Source: Aquarana catesbeiana
Taxonomy: Eukaryota; Chordata; Amphibia; Anura; Ranidae
NCBI RefSeq assembly: GCF_042186555.1
Contig: NC_133329.1
Location: forward strand, 184,885,706-184,949,705
DNA length: 64,000 nucleotides
Direction of reading: 5' to 3'
Part shown: positions 30,990 to 42,815 of the stretch, one piece after another
Layout of the letters: each line of letters opens with the position of its first letter
How positions within the stretch are numbered: position 1 is the first letter of the stretch
Translations under genes and position numbers: made by a program
Notes under the pieces: generated by a model
Told to the model about the DNA's origin: nothing
What the model saw: the letters and a program-made list of their open reading frames with translations, nothing else
Databases searched by the model: none

Positions 30990-32170
30990 CATTGGTGGAT
31001 CCACATAGTGACTTAAACCATCAGAACATTTGGTTCCTGAGAACACTGTAAAACATTGGACTGGCATTCTTTAGTTCTCGTTGTGCTACTGGACTGAACT
31101 TTCTTTTTCTTCTCTCCATCTTGGCCGCTTCATTAGTTTCTTCTATGAGTACCTCATCTGGAATGGAGGGGTCATCGAAATACTCCCTTAACTGGAATTT
31201 GACAGTCACTCCTAAGTCCTGTAGCAACGGACTTCAGAAATTTCAGCCCCAAAGTGTTCATCTGATTCCTTTTGAGACAGACAACAGGCGGTCTTTCAAT
31301 TCACTGGCTCTGAATAAAAAGTCCTGGGGAGTCTGTTGACTGCTCTGTGCCATTTTTACCAGTTGCTGATACATTTCAGAAGCATCTTCCCCTTTATAGT
31401 AGCTCCTTAGTATTCACCTGAGTTATACTAGGGTCAGTCCATTCTTCATCTCCAGCATACCTCTGAGACTTAGCCCTGGATTAATGGCATTGACCACAGC
31501 TTCTACAATCTACGATTCAAGATACCTTTTTGGAGTCCCAGGTCGATCTGATGCAGAAGGTTTGTGTAGGACAGCTTGTCTTTCTGTTCCTTCTCTCCTA
31601 TCTGACCTTCAATCTTGAAATCTTTCCTGATCGTCACCTTTGGCAAGTGACCCCGCGTGCGTCTTTGCATGTCTGAAACGGGTCTTATCTTTGGCTGACC
31701 GTCACTCGAGTCTTTGCATGTGACATTTAGCTCTTTAATATGTTCCACAATCATGCTGGAGGTTTCTTGGAACCTCTCCTGTATATAGTGGTACTGTTGT
31801 TTAAGATCGGCTAATTGTTGTTCCGACTGAGAACCTCTCGTGTGAGTCTTTAGCATTTCAACAACGGCTCTTTTTCTTCAAAGGGGGCCCTCTCCCACTT
31901 CTGCTCGGATTTGACCAAAAGCTGACTTCCCACGTTGCTGGCTCTACTTGTCTAAAGCGGGCAGAGCTTTCACCTGGTCCCCCTGGATGTGTCAGGTAAA
32001 ACTTGGTCCTGTCAGCTCGTTGCACACTCATGCCTCTGAAGTTCTCAGGAACTCCCTTTCTCCACTCCAATAGGGCATAAGTGCGAGAAGTCCCATGATC
32101 TGGTCTGACGGCAATCACGCAGGCCTTCCTGTCTGGGGACAATACCTTCACAACTTTGCTGACCTATTCT
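30990..32170 (-). pseudogene. Gypsy-type gag remnant
   Basis: Three minus-strand segments (32151-31858, 31856-31503 and 31500-31021) join into one gag-like protein broken by a stop and frameshifts. The first has TYALLEWRKGVPENFRG, resembling the N-terminal domain of Gypsy gags and PNMA-like proteins. The second is a coiled coil (QLADLKQQYHYIQERFQE) with a basic linker. The third is capsid-like (AINPGLSLRGMLEM, ILRSYYKGEDASEMYQQL, LKFLKSV) and ends in a Lys/Arg-rich part (MERRKRKFS). No protease, RT or integrase follows. Flanking LTRs could not be fixed. Confidence 0.65.
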
Positions 32171-32209
32171 TCCTCCCAGGCTTCTCCTGGGAGCTCAATT
32201 GCTATGCTT

Positions 32210-33445
32210 GCATCTGTGCTGTAATAATGGACAAATCGCACACTATTAGTATTTTAACCACATGAATAGTTTACTGGAAACTTACTCAGAATATCAAGTA
32301 TAACAATAATTCTGATATACAAAGTGAAAACATTGACAATAAGGGTGTAGTCAATGTTCAGACTCAATGATCACATAAGTAGCACATTCGGGCGGGTCCC
32401 AGAGTGGGGCTGATGCACAGTATGGTAAGACTTTAACACTGTGCACCTTCCCACTCCCAATGCAGCCACGCAAAACACACACTAAACCTGCAGTACACTA
32501 TTAAGTACTAGATAAACAATGCAATACAGTACATATGCTCAAGGGCTCCCCCTACGTTGCAATGCAGTTTTTAGAGAGTGTAACAGAATAAGAAGGGCTT
32601 ATAATGAATGATAAATTCTCTTGTCTTCTTTCTTCAGCTAGCTCATTATACTGCAGTATTTGTAATCCAGTGAGTTAGTAAATGGTAAGGTAAAATTAGG
32701 TGGTAGATAACTGTAAACTTGATTATGTAAAACACTTGCAAACTTCTTCTATAAAGAGTGCAACCGAAACCGTACTCGGTGTTATGTGAAATTCAAACTT
32801 TGAGGCCTGGTTCATTTCAGTCTATTCAAGTGAGACCGCTCCGTAGAACTACAGATCTCAGCAACACTCTGAAATAGTCTGTACCGTAGCAAAGTATTAT
32901 ATAAATCTTGGGCAACAGCCCTCACCACACTGGACCCGGGCAATTGTGCTGCTCCGCTTCCGTGATCTGAGTCCTGCTTCAAGTCAGCACCGTCATGCTA
33001 CACCGGTCCATCGGATGACCAGCAACCATCTTGTTGACTTCTTTGGGTGTTCTGGATTCTCCGATTCGATCACGCGCTGGTCCAGCACACTGTATTCTAG
33101 GCCTTTCCGTAGGCTTCAACTCCGCTCCACGCCAAGCAGGGCAAGGTTCTTCAGAGCACACACCCACTGGTCCCTACAGGCAGGTCTCACATCCTGGGCA
33201 GAAGAGCCCGACACATGCCACGCATGTCCCTTATATAACCCTACCCACAAGGCCATGCTGTCACTCACCCTGTGGGTAGGTAAGTGAGGCACTGTGGGTA
33301 AGCAAGTCTTTCTTCACATTTGAACTTTTGAGTCACTTCCTGCATATGCTTTGCAGCATGTTCTTATGTGAAAACAGTCTTAGTCCCATTAGATGAGATG
33401 GGAGCCAAACACTAATCTAGTAGCATGACATTATTGCATAACATT
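32210..33445 (-). promoter_or_regulatory. Possible LTR/leader of the gag remnant
   Basis: This 1.2-kb stretch lies upstream of the gag remnant on its strand and has no gene. A TATA-like element (tatataa, complement of 33231-33237) points toward the gag, and downstream sequence is GC-richer, as in a promoter with 5' leader. No second LTR copy occurs in the window, so an LTR identity is inference. An alternative is unrelated repeat DNA. Confidence 0.3.
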
Positions 33446-34274
33446 TAGATGGAAAAAACCCCCAGCGCTACATATAAATAAGTGTTTACCTCATGAAATG
33501 TATTGTGTTTCTCTCTACTCTTATGCCGCGTACAGACAATCAGAATTTCCGACAACAAATGTTTGATGTGAGCTTGTTGTCTGAAGTTCCATCCATGTGT
33601 AGGCTCCATCGGACATTTCGTGTCGAAATTTCCGAAAACAGATGTTTGAGAGCTGGATCCCAAATTTTCCGACAACAAAATCCGTTCTCGTAACTTCCGA
33701 GCGTGTGTACACAATTCTGATGCACAAAATTCCATGCATGCTCTGAATCAAGTACGAGACGGAAGCGCTCGGTCTGGTAAAACTAGCGTTCGTAATGGAG
33801 ATAGCACATTCGTCTCGCTGCAAATTTTTAAATCTTTTAATGCAGCGCATTCTCTTCTTCTTTATAGTGCTAGAATAATGAAGTTGTTTTGCTGCTGATA
33901 TTCACCCAGAGTTCTGACAAACTGATTTCTTTATTATTTTTTTCGCCAGCTCTCCAGAATAATGTTTAGAATTTTTTATAGTGATCTACTTTTTTTTGTT
34001 ATCAAGATCTCCCAATTTTTTTTTTTTAATGTTTTTTTCTAGTGATCTCCATAATTTTTTTTTGTCGTTTTGTGTGTCAAGTCACCACAACACCATTATT
34101 ATCTTATATTTTTTTAACTCAAGGAGATTGGTTAGTGTTGGTGTCCCTTGGTAATTTTAATTTGATCTTGTATTTTTGAAATGTACCTGCCTACTCGCAA
34201 ACAAATTGTCTTTTTTGAAGTAAAATACATAGCCAAGTATTTGTGAAAAAAATAGACATTTATTAGGGGTCATA

Positions 34275-34640
34275 ACAAAATAGAGAGGAAGGCAATGCTG
34301 GATAAACTGTTGAAATTGGCAAAGCCTTTATACCCCAGAGCAGACATCAAATATTTGACAGGCAAAATTGGTAGCCTGAAGAGTCCATTTAATAGGGAGC
34401 ACAATCCGGTCCAGGACTGCGAGAGATCGGGAGCAGCAGCAGATGACATATCTGAGGCTGTGGTCTTACAACAGCCTGCGTCCTTTGCCAGACCAGATCA
34501 AACCCAGGCCATCACTCTCAAGACTTCCTTGCATGCTTCCTTCCTGGCTGTGGTGTTGGAGTTGTGGCATGAGGTGGAGGAGGAGTATGGCCCAACTCAC
34601 ATACGTGACTTTTTTTGTGAGTTCGCCCATCACCCCCTTA
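34275..34640 (+). pseudogene. Inverted MADF-gene fragment of Harb-3
   Basis: The plus strand encodes a nearly open MADF-derived run (ERKAMLDKLLKLAKPLYPRA, IGSLKSPFNREHNPVQD, ERSGAAADD) from the second MADF helix onward, lacking the first third of the domain. It meets MADF exon 2 of the opposite strand tail to tail near 34600. It keeps a longer open frame than the fragments of the other copies (to a stop at 34645). Confidence 0.75.
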
Positions 34641-35609
34641 TTTAGGGCCTGATAGATGACTTCCTCACAAATGAGGCATTGGCCCACCTCCATTTCTTGC
34701 ATTTTTCTGGCTGCAATTAGGCCTCTTGAAGATTAGGGGTGGTTCTGAGGGCCTCAGTAGCCTGCCGAATCAAAGAAAGTGCTGACGCCTCCACGTTACT
34801 CCCCTTCCTGGGCCTTTTTGTTGCAAGGCAGAGGGGAGGACCCTGCGATTCGGTCAGGCTACTGGGCACGGCCACCTCCTGGCTGCCACTTTCCCCAACC
34901 ACCTCCTAGCCTCCACTTTCCCCTGCCTCCTCCTGACTGAGACTTTCCTGTGTATGAAAATGGGACATAGTTTTAGTTTTTTGGTCATCAATCACACACA
35001 ATTTTGAGCTCATGACTGTTGTAAATTGAATGTTTTTATTCTCGTCCCAATCATTTTTGGCTACTACTGTCTATTGATATGTAAAACACTTTGTTAAATC
35101 CGACATTAGTGATCAACAATAACATCTAGTTAACAGCATTATTTTTGACAAGAAATATGTTGAACAATGCTATACCTGACTCAAGCTGGGCTCCTCCACA
35201 TCTTCCTGGGTGGAAGGCCCAGGTTGTATGTTGGAAGCCTCATCTGATGTGGAAGGAAGAGTGGAAGGAAGGGTTGAGAGTGATAGCCTGGTTTCAGTCT
35301 GATCTGACAAAAACCGCAGTCTGTCGTAGTACCAGAGCCTGGGGACATAAATGTCATCTGCTGCTGCTCCTGATCTCATGGAATCCTGGACCTTCTTGCG
35401 CTCCCTATTATATGTGCTTTTCAGGCCACCAATTTTGCACTTTTTGCTGTGGGAATCTCCGGCTTCACCAATTCTAGCAATTGATCTAGTGCTGCCTTCC
35501 TCTTTATTTTTTTATTGTAAAATGGGTGTTTCACCTTCCACAGACAGGGCAGCTCCCTGTATTTATCAATGAAACTAGGGAGGAAGTTGTGATCGTTGAA
35601 TCTATCCAT
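34465..35609 (-). pseudogene. Harb-3 MADF-domain gene, broken
   Basis: Exon 1 (35609-about 35168) begins MDRFNDHNFLPSFIDKYREL and retains PCLWKVKHPFYN. It suffers a deletion of about 13 bases after KPEIPTA (near 35440) that shifts the frame. In the new frame KSTYNRERKKVQD and YVPRLWYYDRL continue to the donor. Exon 2 (34947 downward, acceptor catacacag) has stops after ESGG and after NLQEA. The arrangement matches Harb-2 (10223-11222). Confidence 0.85.
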
Positions 35610-35892
35610 TTTTTCTGAAAGACAAACCCTAATGTCAGGCTAAACTCTCCTAATCTTGTCCCAATATAGGCCTCAATCTCTAAGCAGTATAGGCCACTGA
35701 TGCCCAAGTTAAAATTGTACCTTCATTAGCACGATCTGCGCTTATGCTACTCTGTCCTCCACTCACAGATCATACGTACGACGCATGCGTGTTACACTTT
35801 ATATACACTGCGCATGCGTAAACTCCGCCTGCCCCTGACCTTCTTTCTAGTATATTCCCCTCCCCTTCTCTTTCAGTACAGTGGGAGAGCAC
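35610..35892. promoter_or_regulatory. Divergent promoter, MADF (-) / Myb (+), Harb-3
   Basis: The TATA box (tttatata on plus, 35798-35805) and NRF1-like tgcgcatgcg (35809-35818) are retained with the same spacing as in Harb-1 and Harb-2, although the genes are dead. Confidence 0.55.
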
Positions 35893-38800
35893 ATGGCGGA
35901 GACAGAGCAGGTGCATGCAGAGGAGAGCAGCAACGACAAGGAAAGCACGGAGCCACAAACATCACAATACAGGAGATTTAAGGTGTCAAATATGCCCTTT
36001 GATGAGATTGTGGAGATGGTGGACATCTTGAAGAGGGCCGACTACAGTATCTGACCGCGAGATTGTGTTTCCAGCACGATCCCATCGCATTGGTTCGCAG
36101 CGACAGGGTACTGTACATGTCGCGCTGGCTCGCTGATCAGGAAAGGAAAACGTTTTTTTCCTTTCACGATGAGCGACAGGCAGTGCTGACAGCTGCCTGG
36201 TATGAATCATGAGGGGGAATGCTACGCCAAATTTTAAATGAAAAAACCGGCATGGGTTCCCCCTCAGGGGCATACCAGGCCCTTAGGTCTGGTGTGGATT
36301 GTAAGGGGAACCCCCTACGCCAAAAAATTGCCCCCCACCCCAAAGCACCTTGTCCCCATGTTGAGGACAAGGGCCTCTTCCTGACAACCCTGGCCGTTGG
36401 TTGTCGGGGTCTGCGGGCGGGGGGCTTATCGGAATCCAGGAGCCCCCTTTAATAAGGGGGCACCCAGATCCCGGCCCCCCACCCTATGTGAATGAGTATG
36501 GGGTACATGGTACCCCTACCCATTCACCTAGGGAAAAAAAAGTGTCAATAAAAAAAAACACACTACACAGCATTTAAAAGTAATTTATTAGGCAGCTCCA
36601 GGGGTCTTCTTCTGACTTCAGGATCTTCTTCTGACTTCAGGGGTCTTCTTCCAACTTCTCTGCTCTCTCCGGCCTCTTCTCCCGGTGTTCGGCTTCTTCT
36701 CCCGGTGTTCGGCCTCTTCTCCCGGGCCCCTCCGCTTTCTTCTTCCAGCTCTTTTGCTAGTGGGGGCCCGGTCTTCACAGCCATTTATATAGGTGGTGAC
36801 CCCGCCCCCTTGTGTAGTCACAGTCCCAGCATGCGCAGGGACTCTGGCGTCATAAGGGGGCGTGACCCCAGAGTCCCTGCACATGCTGGGACTGTGACGT
36901 CACAAGGGGGTGGGGTCACAGCCTATATAAATGGCTGCACAGCTCACACACAGCATTCTAGCAGGAGAGAGCATCGTGTCAACATCAGAAGAAGAGAAGA
37001 GGGGACAAGACAGCACAGAAGACCGGGCCTCCGCTAGCAAAAGAGCTGGAAGAAGATAGCGGAGGGGCCCGGCAGAAGAGGCCGAACACTGAGGCCAGAG
37101 AGAGCAGAGAAGTCGGAAGAAGACCCCGGAGCTGCCTAATAAATTACTTTTAAAACCTGTGTAGTGTGTTTTTTTATTGACACTTTTTTTCCTAGGTGAA
37201 TGAGTAGGGGTACCATGGTACCCCATACTTCTTCACATGGGGTGTGGGGGCTGTGATCTGGGGGCCCCTCTTATTAAAGGGGGCTCCCAGATTCCGATAA
37301 GCCCCCCCGCCCGCAGACCCCGACAACCAACGGACAGGGTTGTTGGGAAGAGGCCCTTGTCCTCATCAACTTGGGGACAAGGTGCTTTGGGGTGCGGGGC
37401 CCGCAAGGCGCCCCCCTCCCCCAAAGCACCCACCCCCCATGTTGTGGGCATGCAGCCTGGTACGGTTCAGGAGGGAGGGTGCTCGCACGTCCCCACCCCC
37501 TTTCCTGGCCGGCCGGGCTGCGTGCTCAAATAAGGGTCTGGTATGGATTTGGGGGGCCCCCACACCGATTTTTCAGCGTAGGGGGTTCCCCTTACAATCC
37601 ATACCAGACCTAAGGGCCTGGTATGCCCCTGAGGGGGAACCCACGCTGTTTTTTTCATTTAAAATTTGGCGCAGCGTTCCTCCTCATGATTCATAGCAGA
37701 CAGCTGTCAGCACTGCCTATCGCTCATCGTGAAAGGAAAAAAAAGTTTTCCTTTCCCGATCAGTGAGCCAGCTTGGCGCTGGCTCCCGCGACAAGGCTCG
37801 CAGGTGTCAAATCTCGCCGATAAATGCGGCGAGATTGACACAATATCGTGGTCACCTACTGTATGACGGGAAATATGGACTGTACAGAAACCCAAATGTG
37901 AGAAAGGCCAAAATCATAAGTAAAGCTGTGAAAGTCTGCAGAAGAATTTTGGGGTACGGCGATCCAAGGATCAACTGAGGAAACGATGGTCAGACCTCAA
38001 ATTGATCAGTACAGATGAATCAAGAGTGCTGCAAAAAAGTAAATATTTTGTCGTGTGTTCCTACGGTATTATTATTATTACTTTCGTTGTGCTCCATGTG
38101 CTTTTCTTTACTGTTGTACAGTTTAAAATGGCTTTTTAAATGGCAAGTTTCAGGTTTGTGGGCACAGTAATCATTCATAGTAAACATAGTTCATTCACTC
38201 ACTAAACAGTGTTTTTGGCAGTTGCAGGTTAACTACATTTGTTCATGCCTATTTGTATTAAAAGAAGTTTGTTGTCTAGATGGGTTTGTAACTAGAATGA
38301 AATGCAAACTTGATTCAGTGTAGGTAGAGGACACTCAGAAGCTGTTTACACATCTAATTGCAGGAGCATTAGTGTGGGACACCAGAACACCCTTTTTAGG
38401 GTGTCCCACACAGGTGCTCCAGTGGACACTAGGGGTGTCTCCATGTGGGAAACTTTACCATAAAAGGTAAGTATTCCAGCTTGAAGAAAGGGAAAAAATC
38501 ATGTCTTCAGCTTGGAACTCTGCCAAAACAGACAATTGTATGACACTTCCAAGCAATGTTTCATATTCCTAATTCTTGCCTCAAATATCTGTGTGCTAAG
38601 TATACCTTTTTTTTTATTCACATAGGGGAGAAAAGACTCGGGACATCAGAGGACACCAGGGACCCCTAAACTTCTAAAGAAGGGGAAATCCCCACACCAC
38701 AACATGAAGATGTGGATTCAGAGGTACATGAATTGGGCAAAATGGTAATCACAACAGGTGAGTGTCTGATGTATGCCTGCATATTTATAATACATGGTGT

Positions 38801-38982
38801 GTTTTATTCTTTTTAGGTGATGTGAATGTTGTGGAAGAAGAAACTCATTTCACCAGTGCAAGTGCACATGTCCTCATCGGGGAGATCATGGTGTGCAATT
38901 GTGATTTAGAAAAGATAAAGGAAACCATCAATGATGTTTAACAAAAAATGAAGAACATCATTGATGTTTTAGGCAGAATCTA
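35893..38982 (+). pseudogene. Harb-3 Myb/SANT-like gene, split and frameshifted
   Basis: Exon 1 starts at ATG 35893 (MAETEQVHAEESSN) and reaches ADY at 36042, where a 1.8-kb element intervenes. It resumes at 37864 with DGKYGLYRNPNVRKAKI, then shifts frame near 37930. The final helix KRWSDL is only partly readable before the degenerate donor (aaaaaagtaaat). Exon 2 (about 38627-38758) begins GEKRLG and contains stops. Exon 3 (38817-38982) starts GDVNVVEEETHFTS, carries a TAA and ends NIIDVLGRI. It is the counterpart of 11514-12821. Confidence 0.82.
36045..37861. mobile_element. TA-flanked fold-back element in the Harb-3 Myb gene
   Basis: It is flanked by TA (36043-36044 and 37862-37863). Removing it and one TA restores gccgactatgacggg, as in the other copies. 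Ends are inverted (cagtatctgacc / ggtcacctactg). Most of the length is two long inverted arms, about 36050-36900 and 36900-37860, around a centre near 36890 (gtccctgcacatgctggg). The TA duplication and CAGT ends suggest Tc1/mariner-like mobilisation. No transposase is present. Interior blocks resemble those of hAT-1. Confidence 0.8.
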
Positions 38983-39050
38983 AAACACACAACAATTGTA
39001 CCGTTTTGTCAAGGACTTTTTTTATTTTAAATCAAGTTTTAAAGTATTTT

Positions 39051-39302
39051 AAAAGCCAAATTTTGAAGATGCACAGTGTGTCAACATGTGCTATCTGCCA
39101 TCACGGGATATCAATGTATGCGTTTTGGGGGTGCAACCCCTTCCTCCCAACTCAAGTAGGTGGGAGGAAGGGGTTGCATCCCCGAAACACGTCCATTGAT
39201 CCCCCATGATGGTGCTAGCACATGTTGAAATTAGGCATGGGATCAGGAGGGAAATTCACATTTTGAGTCCCAATTTGTGTGCATCTTCAAAATTTGGCAT
39301 TT
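39051..39302. repeat. 250-bp palindrome with hammerhead-like arms (Harb-3)
   Basis: This is the counterpart of 4791-5010 and 12871-13093. The plus arm at 39161-39194 is the best match to a hammerhead 3' part in the family: gggaggaaggggttgcatc then cccgaaacacgtcc, with an intact GAAA, a GGGG/CCCC stem II, AC-loop helix III and GTC. The minus arm is 39147-39115. Full helix I pairing is possible only with the opposite arm. Confidence 0.65.
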
Positions 39303-39660
39303 ACAGGGATAACATCACCCCATCTGATGAAGGCAAGATTGACACAGTTTGGACATACTAATGTTTGATATTGCCTTCATTTTTTTCAAAGTTGAACTTT
39401 GTAAGTTCCTGAGTTGTGTATGTTATGGTTTTAAACATGCCTGTTTAACCAAAAAAAGGATATTTCTACTGTCAAACAAAAAATTCTACAATTTGTTATA
39501 CACCAAAGATGTTGGTTTGTTCAAAAACCCTTTTCTAACGCACATATGAATGTGCACAGAGTAAAATGTGTTTATACTCAACAATGTGTGGCTTCTTCTT
39601 TCAATGCTTGATACCAGTTTTTGGAGTAAGTTGGTGTTTAGTTTACAGTGACAATGGGAG

Positions 39661-39736
39661 TTATTTACTAAAGGCAACTCCACTTTGCACTACAAGTGGA
39701 CTTGTAGTGCAAAGTGGAGTTGCCTTTAGTAAATAA
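39661..39736. repeat. Short hairpin between convergent genes (Harb-3)
   Basis: This is the best-preserved copy of the family hairpin: ttatttactaaaggcaac to the complementary gttgcctttagtaaataa, with inner ctttgcactacaagt and only a few unpaired bases. A short TG microsatellite (39840-39857) lies nearby. Confidence 0.85.
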
Positions 39737-40017
39737 CCCCCACAGTGCTCTAAAATTGGCCCCAATGAATTAATTCATGGTGCTGAAAAGGATGATTATT
39801 TTTATCATTAATGCATTACATACATTAACAACAAAAACAATGTGTGTGTGTGTGTGTAGCAGACCCACAACATAATAGTTAGCTGAAGAAGAGATTGTCA
39901 CCTCATGTATCAAATAAATTATGTTTGCAGTATTGTAGAAAATGGCCAAAAAGAAAAGCCCATTGGAGAACCTAGGAGACAGCTAAAAGAAACACAAGCA
40001 GTAAATCCAATGAAATA

Positions 40018-40806
40018 TTAGTTCATTTTTTTTTTAATTATTAAAAAAATGTTTTGCACATTTGCTGGCATATCACTGGCCCCCCTAACCGCAAAGTACT
40101 CCAAATATTTTTGTCTGACTTCGCAGGCACTTTGGGGGGGCAAGCCAGGACAGCCAGTTTCAAGTACCGTCACGGTTGATTGATCAGGAAATCCGGCTCC
40201 AGTCCCAACTGAGGCCACAGAGTTCGTAGCTTTTTTATGTAGGAAATTGTGCATAATGCAGCAGGCAAGCACCATATGGTTGAGTTTATATTCCGCCATG
40301 TGGATTGGTGTTAGAAATAGGTGGAACCGGCTGGCCATTATGCCGACAGCATTCTCCACCACTCTTCTGGCTCTGACCAGCCAATAATTAAAAACCCTTT
40401 GGTCTGGGACGAGGGTCCTCATGGGGAACGGCCGCATCAGATGTTCTCCTAGCCCCATCAGCAATGAAAACAAATGGAAGACCACCCACATTGTCTTCCG
40501 CAGGTGGCAAGCCCAAGCCACAATTCTGGAGCCGTCTGTAGAACTCTGTGTTGACGATGACTCCACCATCCGACATCTGGCCTTTCTTCCCCACGTCTAC
40601 ATATCAAAACTCTTATTTCGCCGACACCACCACCAACATCACTATACTATTAAACCCCTTGTAATTATAATAGTATGACCCCAAGGTGGGGGAGGTGGGA
40701 CGATGTGGACATGTTTCCCATTGATTGCCCCTCCGCAGTTAGGAAAGTCCCACCACTGGGCAAAGTGGGATGCCACAGTCTACCATTCCTGTGGGGTTGA
40801 AGGAAA
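40018..40806 (-). pseudogene. Harb-3 transposase exon 2, broken
   Basis: It starts at the same acceptor as Harb-2 exon 2 (aaggaaact). The first catalytic aspartate is changed to asparagine (AINGKHVH). In-frame stops follow near SAK and EF, and a frameshift between FIADG and LGEHLMRPFP separates the second aspartate from the glutamate (RRVVENAVG). The C-terminal part keeps FHLFLTPIHMAEYKLNH. Exon 1 is absent. Confidence 0.88.
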
Positions 40807-40904
40807 CTGTGAAGTCAAACAAGAAAAACAAAAATTAGTACTTTTGCACATGGATTAATAGTGGTGATAGATGCACTATTTGAATAAAGATCTAATGTTT
40901 GCCA

Positions 40905-41547
40905 GTTCAAACAGTTGAAAAGCACCCGGGCCACTATGAACCATGCCTTCCATGGTAGCTGCCAACAAGGATCCCCACTTTACAAGCCTGACTGACCCAG
41001 TGGGTATAAGCCCACTTGGGTTAATATTTTCCAGTAAGCCTCTATTCAGAGCGGTGGTGGATCAATTTAGACGACTATTTTATTATAATTACTTTCTACA
41101 CGATATCTTCATGTGGTATCACAGATTTGCAAAACAGTACTGGTTGTAATATATCCAATAACCTTATATAGTATTTAAATATTCTTTAGCGCTGCACTTT
41201 TCCACATAAGTACATTCCTTTGCAAGATTAGATTGCTTGTTATGTATCAGCTGCTCATTTAATTTATAGCAGACAGCGCGATATATACACACTTTTGTTT
41301 TCACATTTTGTTTGATCTATTTATATTGCTGCAGTCACATATATACAGGTTCACACCTCTAAATGGATGTATTTGATTATAGGGCAACACATAAAGTTAA
41401 CACTGAGGGTGTATTCACATTAACTAATAATGATACAGAAATAGGAGGGCTTTTTTTAAGATTGAAGAACGCTATGACCTCTGAACTACACCTTCAGTGG
41501 GATATAGCCTTTCTGGAACAGTATGTATCAGAAAACATGGTCCCTAG
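40905..41547 (+). mobile_element. PLE-2: 5' part of a Penelope-like element
   Basis: The leader contains SLTDPVGISPLG-like codons and a gtaagcc possible donor at 41032, matching the leader of PLE-4 (51490-51545). A tagcgctgcac motif lies at 41189. An ORF from 41363 encodes the Penelope N-terminal helix region (ELHLQWDIAFLEQYVSENMVP), then hAT-2 interrupts it at 41548 in the expected PxGLR motif. The remainder should lie beyond the right edge of the window. Confidence 0.7.
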
Positions 41548-42182
41548 TAGGGATGAGCTTCGCGTTCGAGTCGAACCCATGTTCGACTCGAACATCAGCT
41601 GTTCGATCGTTCGCCGAATTGCGAACGTTATGGGCCGTTCGCGCCAAGTTCATGTGGCGCGTCATGGCCCATAATTCACTGCGGCATCGCAGTGCATTGC
41701 TGGCTGATGATTGGCCAAGCATGCACTATGACCCGCATGCTTGGCCAATCACAGCGCTGTCGGTAGAGAGAGCTGTAATTGGCCAAAGCCAGGGTGGCTT
41801 TGGCAATTATGGCTCAGGGGGTTTAGAACACGACCACACTATATAAGGCCGCCTGCACGGTGGCCCTGTGTAATGTGTTCCGGCGTGCTGAGAGAGAGAG
41901 AGACAGTGTCATTTCATTTGAGTTAGCTAGATTAGGCAGGACAGTCAGTGAGTTAGCTGCACTTACAGTGTATTGTGTATATATATGCATCCCAGGTGTT
42001 GCATATATATATATATATATATATATACACACTGTATTCAGTTTAGCTAGATCCGTTCCTGTTATCTTCCTACTGACAAGCAGGCTTGTCTTGTTACAGT
42101 ATTTACAGCTACCTGAAGAAAATTGCTGGTGTTCTTTTGATCCTATTAGTACCACAGTCAGGCAGCTAGACTATTTACAGTT
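41548..42182 (+). other. hAT-2 left subterminal region
   Basis: Multiple short inverted motifs based on ttcgagtcgaac and tgttcg occur within the first 100 bases, then imperfect palindromes (gcatgcttggccaatcacagc). A probable promoter area contains actatataag (41836-41845), and a short TA microsatellite is at 42002-42027. No gene is seen. Confidence 0.55.
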
Positions 42183-42815
42183 AGTGTAGTGCGTCCTCCT
42201 CACAGTGTTCAGCTAAAACTACAAGTTAGTGTAGTGAGACCTCTGCACAGTGTTCAGCTAAAGCTACAAGTTAGTGTAGTGCGTCCTGCTCACAGTGTTC
42301 AGCTAAAACTACAAGTTAGTGTAGTGCGACCTCTGCACAGTGTTCAGCTAAAGCTACAAGTTAGTGTAGTGCGTCCTCCTCACAGTGTTCAGCTAAAACT
42401 ACAAGTTAGTGTAGTGAGACCTCTGAACAGTGTTCAGCTAAAGCTACAAGTTAGTGTAGTGCGTCCTCCTCACAGTGTTCAGCTAAAACTACAAGTTAGT
42501 GTAGTGCGACCTCTGCACAGTATTCAGCTAAAGCTACAAGTTAGTGTAGTGAGACCTCTGCACAGTGTTCAGCTAAAGCTACAAGTTAGTGTAGTGCGTC
42601 CTGCTCACAGTGTTCAGCTAAAACTACAAGTTAGTGTAGTGCGACCCCTGTACAGTGTTCAGCTAAAGCTACAAGTTTGTGTAGTGCGTCCTCCTCACAG
42701 TGTTCAGCTAAAACTACAAGTTAGTGTAGTGAGACCTCAGCACAGTGTTCAGCTAAAGCTACAAGTTAATGTAGTGCATCCTGCTCACAGTGTTCAGCTA
42801 AAACTACAAATATAA
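42183..42815 (+). repeat. 45-bp tandem repeat of hAT-2, first part
   Basis: About 14 units of 45 bases are based on gttagtgtagtgcgacctct and gcacagtgttcagctaaagc. Alternate units differ in a few positions, so a 90-base higher-order unit is visible. Because 45 is a multiple of three, the array is open throughout as a 208-codon frame repeating SVVRPLHSVQLKLQV. I read this as a repeat in the hAT leader, not a gene. The array continues at 53632 beyond the Penelope pair. Confidence 0.9.

Larger units (their letters stand above)
33524..40900 (-). mobile_element. Harb-3: decayed three-gene PIF/Harbinger transposon
   Basis: It starts after TTA (33521-33523) with tgccgcgtacagacaatcag, then the subterminal block and AT-rich spacer, inverted MADF fragment (+), MADF gene (-), divergent promoter, Myb-like gene (+), two palindromes and transposase exon 2 (-), colinear with Harb-2. 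Transposase exon 1 and the right terminal repeat are missing; sequence similarity stops in the intron near 40900, where PLE-2 begins. A TA-flanked fold-back element sits in the Myb gene. All three genes are pseudogenes. Confidence 0.85.

Noticed and set aside
31021..32151. Host PNMA-like gene
   Set aside because: The frame is broken at several points and surrounded by repeats; a retroelement gag remnant is simpler.
42189..42815. 208-aa protein made of 15-residue repeats
   Set aside because: The 45-bp tandem array is open only because its period is a multiple of three; codon changes between units show no protein-level constraint that I can see.
42183..42815. CRISPR-like regular spacing
   Set aside because: Units are contiguous without unique spacers, and the context is a eukaryotic transposon.
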